Shown one piece after another: positions 6,825 to 14,182 of a stretch of 20,373 nucleotides of DNA (the stretch's first letter is position 1; each line of letters begins with the position of its first letter). The stretch comes from Clostridiales bacterium UBA1206. GTDB taxonomy: Bacteria; Bacillota; Clostridia; Oscillospirales; CAG-382. The stretch spans positions 444 to 20,816 of the forward strand of contig DBXS01000029.1 of NCBI GenBank assembly GCA_002310055.1. Direction: 5' to 3'. The position numbers and the translations under genes were made by a program. The notes under the pieces were generated by a model. The model was not told where the DNA came from and ran no database searches. It saw only the letters and a list, made by a program, of their open reading frames with translations.

Positions 6825-7247
6825 TCACATGTTGGTCTTCATAGCGGAATACTGCTTGACTTTGAGCCGGTTGAACGCCTTCGCGAACGCGAGCTGCGAT
6901 ACCATATAGTCTTCGTACGATTTGCGCTTGCGCATCTCGATCTCGGCTTCCTGCATCTTCAGGCGCTCGGCTTCCACGTCTATCTCGTCGGGCGATACCG
7001 CCGATTCGCAAAGCACGCGCACGCGGCGCGCGCCGACGTTGACCATCCCGCGCGACACGGCGCACATCCTCACTTCGCCGTCCGCGGAAGTGAAGGTTAT
7101 CATACCGTCGGTGACGGCGGCGGTCAGCGGAGTGTGGTTCGCCATTATACCTATCATCCCGTCCGAAGCGGGCATGGTCATCGAAACGCATTCGCCCGTG
7201 AAAAACGGCTTTTCGGGCGTCAGGATCTCGAGCGTGAAGGTGTTCAT
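6825..7247 (-). CDS. atpC: F1Fo ATP synthase subunit epsilon
   Basis: The 140-residue protein is epsilon, which joins gamma to the c-ring and can inhibit ATP hydrolysis. The N-terminal beta-sandwich (about 1-85) begins FTLEILTPEKPFFTGE and contains the family segment GMIGIMANHTPLTAAV; the C-terminal part (about 88-135) is a charged two-helix domain as in regulatory epsilon subunits. The ATG at 7247 overlaps the stop of the gamma-beta reading frame (ATGA) and has AAGGAGGAG five bases upstream. It closes the operon. Length and fold are normal, so the rotor foot is standard even though gamma is fused to beta. Confidence 0.95.
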   Translation of the reverse strand: MNTFTLEILTPEKPFFTGECVSMTMPASDGMIGIMANHTPLTAAVTDGMITFTSADGEVRMCAVSRGMVNVGARRVRVLCESAVSPDEIDVEAERLKMQEAEIEMRKRKSYEDYMVSQLAFAKAFNRLKVKQYSAMKTNM

Positions 7248-9604
7248 ACCGTCTCCTCCTTCATCGCCCGGGCCTTTTTGAGCACGTCGTCTATGGTGCC
7301 AACGTTGAAGAACGCCGCTTCGGGGATATCGTCCATATTGCCGCTCAAGATCTCGTCAAAGCCGCGTATGGTCTCGGCGAGCGGGACGTAAACGCCGGGA
7401 GTCCCGGTGAATTTTTCCGCCACGCTGAACGGCTGCGAAAGGAAACGCTGTATCTTGCGCGCACGGAAAACCGTGCGCTTGTCTTCGTCGCTTAGCTCGT
7501 CCATACCGAGTATGGCTATGATGTCCTGCAGTTCGCGGTAGCGTTCAAGCGTTTCCTGAACGGCGCGCGCAGTCTCGTAATGCTTTTCGCCCACAACGTC
7601 CGGCTCGAGCATGCGCGAAGTGGATTCCAGCGGATCGACCGCCGGGTAGATGCCCTGTTCGGCTATCTTTCTGCTCAGCACCGTGGTCGCGTCCAGGTGC
7701 GAGAATATCGTCGCCGGAGCCGGGTCGGTCAGGTCGTCCGCCGGGACGTAGACCGCCTGTACCGAAGTGACCGAGCCGCGCTTGGTCGAGGCGATGCGCT
7801 CTTCCAGCTCGCCCAGCTCGTTCGCCAGCGTCGGCTGATATCCCACCGCCGAAGGCATACGCCCGAGCAGGGTAGAGATCTCGCTGCCCGCCTGGATGAA
7901 CCTGAAAATGTTATCTATGAACAAAAGTACGTCTTTGCTTTCCTCGTCGCGGAAATATTCCGCCATACGCAAGCCCGAAAGCGCCACGCGCATACGCACG
8001 CCGGGCGATTCGTTCATCTGCCCGAACACCATCGCGGTGTTCTTTATAACGCCGCTTTCTTTCATTTCGAGCCACAGGTCGTTGCCTTCGCGGCTGCGTT
8101 CGCCGACACCGGCGAACACCGAATATCCGTTGTGCTCGTACGCGATATTGTGCATCAGCTCCTGTATGAGCACGGTCTTGCCCACTCCGGCGCCGCCGAA
8201 CAGACCGATCTTTCCGCCTTTGGCGTAAGGGGCCAGAAGATCTATCACCTTTATGCCGGTCTCGAGTATCTCTTCCGAAGTCTGTCTTTCGGAATACTCG
8301 GGCGCGGGTCGGTATATGCTCTTGCGCGTATAGCCGTCTTTGGCCTTGAGCGGTTCGCCGCCGTCGAGCGGCTCGCCGAGCCCGTCGAACATCCTGCCGA
8401 GCACGCAGTCGCCCACCGGCACTTCTATCGACGAACCGGTGGAAACGACCTCAAGACCCCTGCATAATCCTTCGCTCGGGCCGAGCATAATACAGCGCAC
8501 GCTTCTGCCGCGCAGATGCTGCGCCACTTCCATAATGCGCTCGCCGCCGTCGGACGAAATGACGGTGAGTTTTTCGCGTATCTTGGGCAGTACCGCGCCT
8601 TCGGGGAACCGTACGTCCACTATCGGGCCGGATATCCCCGCTATTTCGCCGCGGTCACTTTTATGTCTGTCGTTGCGGTCCACAGTCGGTCTCTTCCTTT
8701 CGGTCGTTTTACTTTCTCCGCCGTTCGTTTCGTCGGCGCGCCTCAGCGCTTTCGCGCCGGACGATATCTCGGTTATCTCTTCCGTTATCTCGGATTGCCG
8801 CATCCCGTTGTATTTCAGCCGCAGGCGGTTGAGCATGGCGTCGGCGTTCTCGCCGGCGGAACGCATCGCCTTCATCCGCGATTCCTGCTCGTTGCAGTAG
8901 CTGTCGACGAGCGCGCCGTATATGTAGCCGGTCAGATAGCTCGGGATTATCATCCCAATAAGATGTTCGGGGTCCGGCAGATATTCTTTGCCGTACTGCG
9001 TTCCTCCCGGACCGTTATAGCGGAAATGGTTTTCGGAAAGCGGCAGCAGCCGCTTTTTCACGCATTCGCCGCTCCTTCCGGCTTTGTAGTCTGTGTAAAG
9101 TATATCTATCCTGTCGTAGGCGCCGTCGTCGAATTCCCGCAGCAGCTCGGCGCATATCTTCTGCGCTTCGCGAATATTCGGCGTTTCGGAAGAATACAAA
9201 AACGTTTCGCGTATATCCGCCTTGTGCGCCAGAAAATGCTGCCTGCCGTATTCGCCTATGACGAACAGCCGCGTGAACGGATGCTTCTGCATAAGCGCCT
9301 CGGCTTCGCGGATGACGGTGTGGTTGTAGCTGCCCGCAAGCCCTTTGTCGGAAGTTATCACGAGCAGCGCGCTCTTGGAATCGTCGCCGCCTTTCATACG
9401 GAGGTACGGATGGTCCAGTGCGGGAAAACTGTGGAGCAGGGAACCGATCTCTTCGCGCAATGCGCCGAAATACGGCGCGGTCTTGTCGACCTCGCTCCTC
9501 GCGCGGCGCATTTTAACCGAAGACGTCATATACATAGCGTCGGTGATCTTTTTAGTTTCGGCTATGCTTTTCATCCGCAGCTTTATTTCGGCTCTCTCGG
9601 ACAT
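7244..9604 (-). CDS. F1Fo ATP synthase gamma-beta fusion
   Basis: One uninterrupted 786-residue frame contains a complete gamma (about 1-287) and a complete beta (about 308-786). Gamma has its N-terminal helix (KLRMKSIAETKKITDAMYM), LLVITSDKGLAGSYN (80-94) and the C-terminal helix ending EITEEITEISSGAKAL (272-287). Beta has GPIVDVRFPEG, P-loop GGAGVGKT (470-477), GERSREGNDL with catalytic E502, LLFIDNIFRF and DELSDED (702-708). The linker (288-320) is charged, with RR and RKR sites and no Met. The ATG at 9604 has AAAGGAGG nine bases upstream, 38 bases after atpA. Gamma is the rotor and beta the stator, present 1:3, so the fusion is paradoxical. An internal GTG at 8683 could supply free beta. 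Alternatives are frameshifting, proteolysis or a sequence error removing a stop. Subunit identities are certain. Confidence 0.95.
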   Translation of the reverse strand: MSERAEIKLRMKSIAETKKITDAMYMTSSVKMRRARSEVDKTAPYFGALREEIGSLLHSFPALDHPYLRMKGGDDSKSALLVITSDKGLAGSYNHTVIREAEALMQKHPFTRLFVIGEYGRQHFLAHKADIRETFLYSSETPNIREAQKICAELLREFDDGAYDRIDILYTDYKAGRSGECVKKRLLPLSENHFRYNGPGGTQYGKEYLPDPEHLIGMIIPSYLTGYIYGALVDSYCNEQESRMKAMRSAGENADAMLNRLRLKYNGMRQSEITEEITEISSGAKALRRADETNGGESKTTERKRPTVDRNDRHKSDRGEIAGISGPIVDVRFPEGAVLPKIREKLTVISSDGGERIMEVAQHLRGRSVRCIMLGPSEGLCRGLEVVSTGSSIEVPVGDCVLGRMFDGLGEPLDGGEPLKAKDGYTRKSIYRPAPEYSERQTSEEILETGIKVIDLLAPYAKGGKIGLFGGAGVGKTVLIQELMHNIAYEHNGYSVFAGVGERSREGNDLWLEMKESGVIKNTAMVFGQMNESPGVRMRVALSGLRMAEYFRDEESKDVLLFIDNIFRFIQAGSEISTLLGRMPSAVGYQPTLANELGELEERIASTKRGSVTSVQAVYVPADDLTDPAPATIFSHLDATTVLSRKIAEQGIYPAVDPLESTSRMLEPDVVGEKHYETARAVQETLERYRELQDIIAILGMDELSDEDKRTVFRARKIQRFLSQPFSVAEKFTGTPGVYVPLAETIRGFDEILSGNMDDIPEAAFFNVGTIDDVLKKARAMKEETV
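8681..8700 (-). promoter_or_regulatory. Internal ribosome binding site and GTG start for free beta subunit
   Basis: Inside the gamma-beta frame AAAGGAAGAG (8691-8700) lies seven bases before an in-frame GTG (8681-8683). Initiation there would give a 479-residue protein starting just before the beta fold, matching the normal length of beta (about 460-480). The spacing is near ideal and the position is exactly that of an atpD start in a normal operon. Whether it is used is inferred. Confidence 0.6.
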
Positions 9605-9642
9605 ACCGGTACCCCTCCTTTCCCGTGAAACTTAGAGTTTTT

Positions 9643-11439
9643 TCAGAGCGCGGCGTAGGAATGTTCTTTAAAGAAAGTCTCGCACGCGTCGTAAATATCG
9701 GATCTCAGCTCTTCCGAAAACAGCTTTTCGTGCTCGGCTCTGAGCGCGAGCGTTCCGCGCGTGGAGGCGAACCACGAAAGCAGTTCGGATTTCGCCTGAG
9801 GAATCGCTTTGGCGGGGACGTTGACAAAGAGCTTGCGCTGCGCGGCGAGCAGCAGCACCACCTGCTGCCATAGACTCAGCGGCGAACGGTTGGTCTGCTT
9901 GAGCAGCTGCATAAGTCCTTCGCCGTATTTGAGCTGATTGCGCGTCTGCTCGTCGAAATCGCTGCCGAAGCGCGAAAACACCTGCATTTCGCGGTACTGC
10001 GCAAGGTCGAGCCTTATGGAGCCCACCGATTTTTTCATTATGTTCGTCTGCGACGAACTGCCCACGCGCGATACCGAAAGCCCCACGTTGATCGCGGGTC
10101 TCTGGCCGGAATAGAACAGTTCGTTATCCAGAAAGATCTGTCCGTCGGTTATGGAAATTATATTCGTGGGGATGTACGCCGAAACGTCGCCCGCCTGGGT
10201 CTCCACTATGGGCAGCGCGGTCATGCTGCCGCCGCCCATTTCGTCCGAAAGCTGGGCGGAACGTTCCAGAAGCCGCGAATGCAGATAAAACACGTCGCCT
10301 GGGTACGCTTCGCGTCCCGGTGCGCGCTCGAGCAGCAGACTTATGGTGCGGTACGCCACCGCGTGCTTGGAAAGGTCGTCGTATATCACCAGAGTGTCGC
10401 GCCCGTGGTACATAAAGTATTCGGCAATGGCGCAGCCTGCGTATGGCGCTATGTACTGCATAGACGGCATATCGTCGGCGGAAGAGGAGACTATGACCGT
10501 GTATTCCATAGCACCGCTTTCCTTGAGTATGCGCATTATCTTGGAGACCGTGCTGGCTTTCTGGCTTATCGCCACGTAGACGCACACCACGTTCTTGCCT
10601 TTCTGGTTGAGAATGGCGTCGAGCGCAATGGAGGTCTTGCCGGTCTGGCGGTCGCCTATTATGAGCTCGCGCTGGCCGCGCCCTATGGGGAACATCGCGT
10701 CTATGGCGAGTATCCCGGTCTCCAGCGGCCGGCTGACCGGCTTGCGCTGGATTATCGAAGGCGCGGGGCGTTCGAGCGGATAGTATTTTTTGGCGTCTAT
10801 CGGTCCACCGCCGTCTATGGGCTTGCCCAGCGGATCTATCATCCTGCCGAGTATGCGGGTGCTTATGGGGATGCCCGCGGTGCGCTGCGTGCGCACGACG
10901 CGCGACCCTTCGACGACGAGCGAACTGTCGCCGAAAAGCACGATGCCGGTACTGCCGTCCGGGCGGATATCCTGCGCCATACCTTTGACGCCGCTTTCGA
11001 ACAGCACTATCTCGCCGTAGACCACGTCTTTGAGCCCTTCTATGACGGCGACGCCGTCGCCCACGGCGACCACTTCGCCCACCTGCTGGTGGCCGGTGTC
11101 GAGCCCGAACGATTCTATGTCGCTCTTAAGGAGCGATATCATCTTGCCGGGTTCGCTTTCTTTCGGCAGCGACTGCACGCTCTTGCGGAACTGGCGTATC
11201 CTGCCCAGCGTGCTCCAGTCGTAGTTGTCGTCGCCGACGAATATATTGAAGCCGTCCGCGACAGACGCGTCCTTGCGGATCACGAGCTCGACGTTTTCTT
11301 TCTGAACTTGGTATTTCGAAGCCATCACGTCGCGCAGACGTTCCCGCTGTTCGTCGGTGGGCGGGACCGTGCAGCGTATCTCAACGCGCAAAGCGCCGGA
11401 TTCGGTTTCGTTTTCTTCAAATACGCGGTCCTTGCTCAT
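9643..11439 (-). CDS. atpA: F1Fo ATP synthase delta(C-terminal domain)-alpha fusion
   Basis: The 598-residue protein joins the delta C-terminal domain (about 16-90) to a full-length alpha (about 100-598). The delta part shows the family tail ADGFNIFVGDDNYDWSTLGR followed by a basic helix, aligned with the GSVRGRL region of E. coli delta. Alpha starts at an internal Met (M100, ATG at 11142), then has VGEVVAVGDGVAVIEGL, P-loop GDRQTGKTSIAL (about 262-273) and the arginine-finger segment INVGLSVSRVGS. The delta N-terminal domain, which normally binds alpha N-termini, is missing; the covalent link may replace it. The ATG at 11439 overlaps the atpF stop by one base (TGATG), with AAGGAG eight bases upstream. 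The internal M100 has no good ribosome binding site, so most alpha should carry delta, contrasting with the usual 3:1 ratio. Confidence 0.95.
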   Translation of the reverse strand: MSKDRVFEENETESGALRVEIRCTVPPTDEQRERLRDVMASKYQVQKENVELVIRKDASVADGFNIFVGDDNYDWSTLGRIRQFRKSVQSLPKESEPGKMISLLKSDIESFGLDTGHQQVGEVVAVGDGVAVIEGLKDVVYGEIVLFESGVKGMAQDIRPDGSTGIVLFGDSSLVVEGSRVVRTQRTAGIPISTRILGRMIDPLGKPIDGGGPIDAKKYYPLERPAPSIIQRKPVSRPLETGILAIDAMFPIGRGQRELIIGDRQTGKTSIALDAILNQKGKNVVCVYVAISQKASTVSKIMRILKESGAMEYTVIVSSSADDMPSMQYIAPYAGCAIAEYFMYHGRDTLVIYDDLSKHAVAYRTISLLLERAPGREAYPGDVFYLHSRLLERSAQLSDEMGGGSMTALPIVETQAGDVSAYIPTNIISITDGQIFLDNELFYSGQRPAINVGLSVSRVGSSSQTNIMKKSVGSIRLDLAQYREMQVFSRFGSDFDEQTRNQLKYGEGLMQLLKQTNRSPLSLWQQVVLLLAAQRKLFVNVPAKAIPQAKSELLSWFASTRGTLALRAEHEKLFSEELRSDIYDACETFFKEHSYAAL

Positions 11440-11948
11440 CAAAGCTTCTCCTTCCGCGCGGTCTTCGATTCGGCTTCTTTAAGGAACGCGTCGTAAAGCG
11501 CCTCGGTGCGTTCGGGCGTGGCGGTCCCCGCGAGCAGTTTCTGCGCCGCGCCTATGACGAGTTCCCCGATCTCGGTCTGAGCCGAATCGAGTATCTGCTC
11601 TTTGCGCTTTTCGGCTTCTTTTTCGGCTTTGGCTATAATCGCCGCGGCTTCGGCTTTGGACGAATCTATATACGCTTTGGCGGCGGAAGCGGCTTCTTTT
11701 TCCGCTTTCTGCTTCGCCGCCGCGGTCTCGGATTCGAAAGCGGCAAGCTTGGATTCGTATTCGGCTTTGAGCCGCTCGTTTTCCTCGGCGTTCTTTGCGT
11801 TTTCGGCCTCGCGCTCTTCAAACGACTTGCGGCGCTCGTCTATGAACTTGCGCACGGGCTTGTAAAGGATGAGCGAAAGCCCCCCCGCGAGGATCACGAA
11901 ATTCAGCATATGCAGAAGCACTTGTACTATATCTATGTTCAACGGCAT
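11439..11948 (-). CDS. atpF: F1Fo ATP synthase subunit b
   Basis: The 169-residue protein is subunit b, the peripheral stalk. A single membrane helix near the N-terminus (about 7-28, VQVLLHMLNFVILAGGLSLI) leads into a long charged coiled coil rich in A, K and E (about 35-140), then a C-terminal segment (GELVIGAAQKLLAG) that normally meets delta. The ATG at 11948 has GGAGG eight bases upstream. Its stop overlaps the next start, so it is tightly coupled to the delta-alpha gene. In this organism b should bind the delta C-terminal domain attached to alpha. Length is normal and there is no b-delta fusion of the mycobacterial kind. Confidence 0.95.
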   Translation of the reverse strand: MPLNIDIVQVLLHMLNFVILAGGLSLILYKPVRKFIDERRKSFEEREAENAKNAEENERLKAEYESKLAAFESETAAAKQKAEKEAASAAKAYIDSSKAEAAAIIAKAEKEAEKRKEQILDSAQTEIGELVIGAAQKLLAGTATPERTEALYDAFLKEAESKTARKEKL

Positions 11949-11983
11949 TGGATAGACCTCCGTTTCGGGTTAGGCTGGATGTA

Positions 11984-12358
11984 TCAGAGCACGAATATGA
12001 TGAGTATCGCAACGATAAGCGCGTAAATGATGGTGGTTTCAATGAACACGAGGCCGAGCATCATCGCGGAATTGATCTTTCCCGAAGCCTCGGGCTGGCG
12101 CGCCATCGATTCCACGCTCTTTCCTATGGCTATCGCCATGCCTAAAGCGCCCGCGAGCGCCGCGACGCCCACCGCTATGCCTGCGGCTATAGCTTTGGAA
12201 CCGGTCGCGTTGTCTTGGGCGGCTTCCGCGGCCTGCGGAGCGTCGCCTTCGGCTGCGAAAGCGGTCACCGACATAAGGGAAACGAGCAGCGCGAACGCCG
12301 CCAGAACGGCTATCGCCGAAACAAATCTTTTGGCTTTTCTGAAATACGTTTTTTTCAT
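11984..12358 (-). CDS. atpE: F1Fo ATP synthase subunit c with N-terminal signal peptide
   Basis: The 124-residue protein carries an ordinary c-subunit hairpin (about 52-124) behind an unusual N-terminal extension. Residues 1-35 look like a signal peptide: basic start MKKTYFRKAKR, hydrophobic core, and AFA before A36 as a signal peptidase I site. A short Ala/Glu-rich segment follows. Helix 1 is Gly/Ala-rich, the polar loop is GKSVESMARQPEASGK (79-94), and helix 2 has the ion-carrying glutamate E107 in LGLVFIETTIIYAL. The sodium-coordinating glutamines of Ilyobacter-type rings are replaced by Met and Leu, so proton coupling is more likely. The ATG at 12358 lies four bases past the atpB stop with AGAGGA upstream. 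Normal c subunits are 70-90 residues. Confidence 0.93.
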   Translation of the reverse strand: MKKTYFRKAKRFVSAIAVLAAFALLVSLMSVTAFAAEGDAPQAAEAAQDNATGSKAIAAGIAVGVAALAGALGMAIAIGKSVESMARQPEASGKINSAMMLGLVFIETTIIYALIVAILIIFVL

Positions 12359-12362
12359 TTTC

Positions 12363-13250
12363 TTATTCCTCTTCTTTCTTGTTATCGATCGTTTCCGCGG
12401 AGGCGTTCGCCAGCGCGGGACCGCTTTTGTTTTTGGGTTCGTGCGGTTCAACGGCTTCGCCGTAGAAAATTGAAACGAGCGTCGTCAGCACGTAAGCCTG
12501 TATCACCGCGTGCAGCAGCGTGAACACCACGCCCACCAGCACCGGCACGACGAAGCTCAGGAAACTGAAATAATAGACAAGTTCTGTGACGAGCAATCCG
12601 GAAAGCAGCGCGCCGAAAAGCCTGAAGCTCATCGAGATGGGAAGTGAAAAATCTTTGAGTACCCTAAGCGCTCCTTTCGGCCCGTTGGCGAAAAGCCCCG
12701 CGCCGAGTATCACGAAGAACGAGATGAAGCCCATCGCGAGCGCGCCGTTGATATCAGCCAGCGGCGCCGGCAGCGCAACCGATTCGCCGTGAGTCGTGAC
12801 CGCCTGGATCCCGAACAGCTCGAACAGCGTTCCGAAGAAAATGTACGCTCCGGCGCTGAAGATGTACGCGGCGACGAACCCCGTGCGGTGCGGGCTGTTG
12901 TTCTTCGCCATCCCGGAAAACAGATCGACGGCTTTTTCGAGCAGCGCCTGGAATTTCCCCGGCACCGTCCTGAAGCGGGGGATCACGAAGATCCTTATTA
13001 TCAGCGCGGCTAAAAGCAGCACCGCGGTCACCGCAAACGCCGATATCAGCCCCGGGTTGACTTCCAGCCCGAACAGATCTATTCGGTTTGTTTCGTGCAA
13101 TACGCCGTCGCGCATCGCTTCGCGCAGGCTCTCTTCTTTTTCGCCCGGCAGACCCAGTATGATGATCGCGGCAAGCAGACCGACGATCAGGGCGAGCCAG
13201 ACGATTATGAAGAGCGTCCGCCCGGGTATGCGTTTGATTTTGGTGTTCAA
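12363..13250 (-). CDS. atpB: F1Fo ATP synthase subunit a
   Basis: The 295-residue protein is the Fo stator subunit that forms the ion half-channels beside the c-ring. The essential arginine lies in ISMSFRLFGALLSG, and the last helices contain HAVIQAYVLTTLVSIFYGEA. An extra hydrophobic segment (about 13-33) and a charged loop precede the usual first helix. The C-terminal tail is hydrophilic (AVEPHEPKNKSG onward). No ATG fits; the start is placed at TTG 13250, where the homologous N-terminus begins, with AAGGAAG and AGGAG upstream. It is the first gene of the operon, 43 bases after the predicted transcription start, and no atpI precedes it. Identity is certain; the exact start is less so. Confidence 0.92.
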   Translation of the reverse strand: MNTKIKRIPGRTLFIIVWLALIVGLLAAIIILGLPGEKEESLREAMRDGVLHETNRIDLFGLEVNPGLISAFAVTAVLLLAALIIRIFVIPRFRTVPGKFQALLEKAVDLFSGMAKNNSPHRTGFVAAYIFSAGAYIFFGTLFELFGIQAVTTHGESVALPAPLADINGALAMGFISFFVILGAGLFANGPKGALRVLKDFSLPISMSFRLFGALLSGLLVTELVYYFSFLSFVVPVLVGVVFTLLHAVIQAYVLTTLVSIFYGEAVEPHEPKNKSGPALANASAETIDNKKEEE

Positions 13251-13299
13251 GCTCCTGTCACTTCCTTTGAAATGCGGAATGTATAAAATATTATTTTTT

Positions 13300-13328
13300 A
13301 TTATAACTCTTACCTTGCCGAATGTCAA
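13300..13328 (-). promoter_or_regulatory. Consensus sigma-A promoter for the atp operon
   Basis: A perfect TTGACA (13323-13328) and perfect TATAAT (13300-13305) on the minus strand with a 17-base spacer, the ideal arrangement. It implies strong constitutive transcription of the ATP synthase genes. Confidence 0.93.
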
Positions 13329-13354
13329 TAAAAAACGGACAAAAAGGGCTCGCC

Positions 13355-13371
13355 CGCGCCGCCGCGGCGCG
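13355..13371. promoter_or_regulatory. GC-rich palindrome between the divergent atp and aqpZ promoters
   Basis: CGCGCC (13355-13360) and GGCGCG (13366-13371) form an inverted repeat around GCCGC. It lies between the two divergent -35 boxes. It could be an operator; it has no T-tract, so it is not a terminator. Confidence 0.3.
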
Positions 13372-13396
13372 TAAGGGAAGAAATGGCAAAAAGATG

Positions 13397-13425
13397 TTGA
13401 CACGGGTAAAAAATAGTGATAAAAT
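13397..13425 (+). promoter_or_regulatory. Sigma-A promoter for aqpZ
   Basis: TTGACA (13397-13402) and TAAAAT (13420-13425), 17-base spacer. The leader to the ATG at 13481 contains a small CGGCG/CGCCG hairpin (13437-13451). Confidence 0.88.
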
Positions 13426-13480
13426 AAAAATAAAGACGGCGCTGTTCGCCGCCGAATAAAAATTAAAAAGGAGATATCGT

Positions 13481-14143
13481 ATGAACTCATTCAAAAAGTA
13501 TCTGGCGGAATTCATAGGCACCTTTGTGCTCGTGCTGTTCGCATGCGGCGCCGCCGTGGTGTGCCAGTGCTCGCTCGGCAACTTTGCCGGCTATCTTCTC
13601 ACGGCTTTGGCATTCGGTCTCGTCATCGTCGCGATGGCGTATTCCATCGGCAACGTTTCGGGCTGCCATATCAACCCCGCCGTCAGTCTTGCAATGCTTT
13701 TGAGCGGCAAGATCTCGTTCGCTGATTTTATCGGCTACGTCGTTTCGCAGTTCGCCGGCGCAACCGCAGGCGCCGCCGTGCTCTGGGCGCTTCTGGGCAG
13801 CAACGAAGCTCTCGGTCAGAACGGCCTTTACAAAGGCGACATCTGGCTTTCGCTTCTCGTTGAAGTCATCCTCACCTTTGTGTTCGTGCTCACCATCCTG
13901 GGCGTCACCTCCAAGACCGAAAACGGCGCCGTCGCCGGTATAGTGATCGGCCTTACGCTCACGCTCGTCCACATTTTCGGCATATTCTTCACCGGCACCT
14001 CGGTCAACCCGGCGCGCAGCTTCGGACCGGCTATCTTCGTCGGCGGCGAAGCGCTTTCCAACCTCTGGGTCTTCATCGTCGCTCCGCTGGTCGGCGGCGC
14101 GCTCGCGGCGCTCTGCCACAAGTTCCTTTCGGCGAAGAAATAA
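13481..14143 (+). CDS. aqpZ: Aquaporin Z-type water channel (MIP family)
   Basis: The 220-residue membrane protein has the six-helix MIP fold with two half-helices marked by NPA boxes at 65-67 (GCHINPAVS) and 176-178 (TSVNPARS). The selectivity-filter residues line up with E. coli AqpZ: F45, H164, T173 and R179, the water-specific pattern rather than the wider glycerol-facilitator pattern. No glycerol kinase or other glycerol gene is nearby, which agrees with a water channel. The ATG at 13481 has AAGGAG seven bases upstream. It is monocistronic with its own promoter, divergent from the atp operon, and ends before a two-way terminator. Complete. Confidence 0.93.
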   Translation: MNSFKKYLAEFIGTFVLVLFACGAAVVCQCSLGNFAGYLLTALAFGLVIVAMAYSIGNVSGCHINPAVSLAMLLSGKISFADFIGYVVSQFAGATAGAAVLWALLGSNEALGQNGLYKGDIWLSLLVEVILTFVFVLTILGVTSKTENGAVAGIVIGLTLTLVHIFGIFFTGTSVNPARSFGPAIFVGGEALSNLWVFIVAPLVGGALAALCHKFLSAKK

Positions 14144-14182
14144 TCCGCCGTTCAAAGCACATATCCGCTAATAGCAACAGGA

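Noticed and set aside
10279..11496. A 405-codon plus-strand open frame opposite the delta-alpha gene, and similar ones at 7580-8467 and 8516-9628
   Set aside because: They are shadows of highly conserved ATP synthase genes, without ribosome binding sites or family signatures.
9643..13250. Sodium-driven ATP synthase
   Set aside because: The c subunit keeps the glutamate but lacks the glutamines that coordinate sodium in Ilyobacter- or Acetobacterium-type rings, so proton coupling is the better guess.
13481..14143. Glycerol facilitator GlpF
   Set aside because: The filter residues F45, H164, T173 and R179 match water-specific AqpZ, and no glycerol catabolic genes are adjacent.
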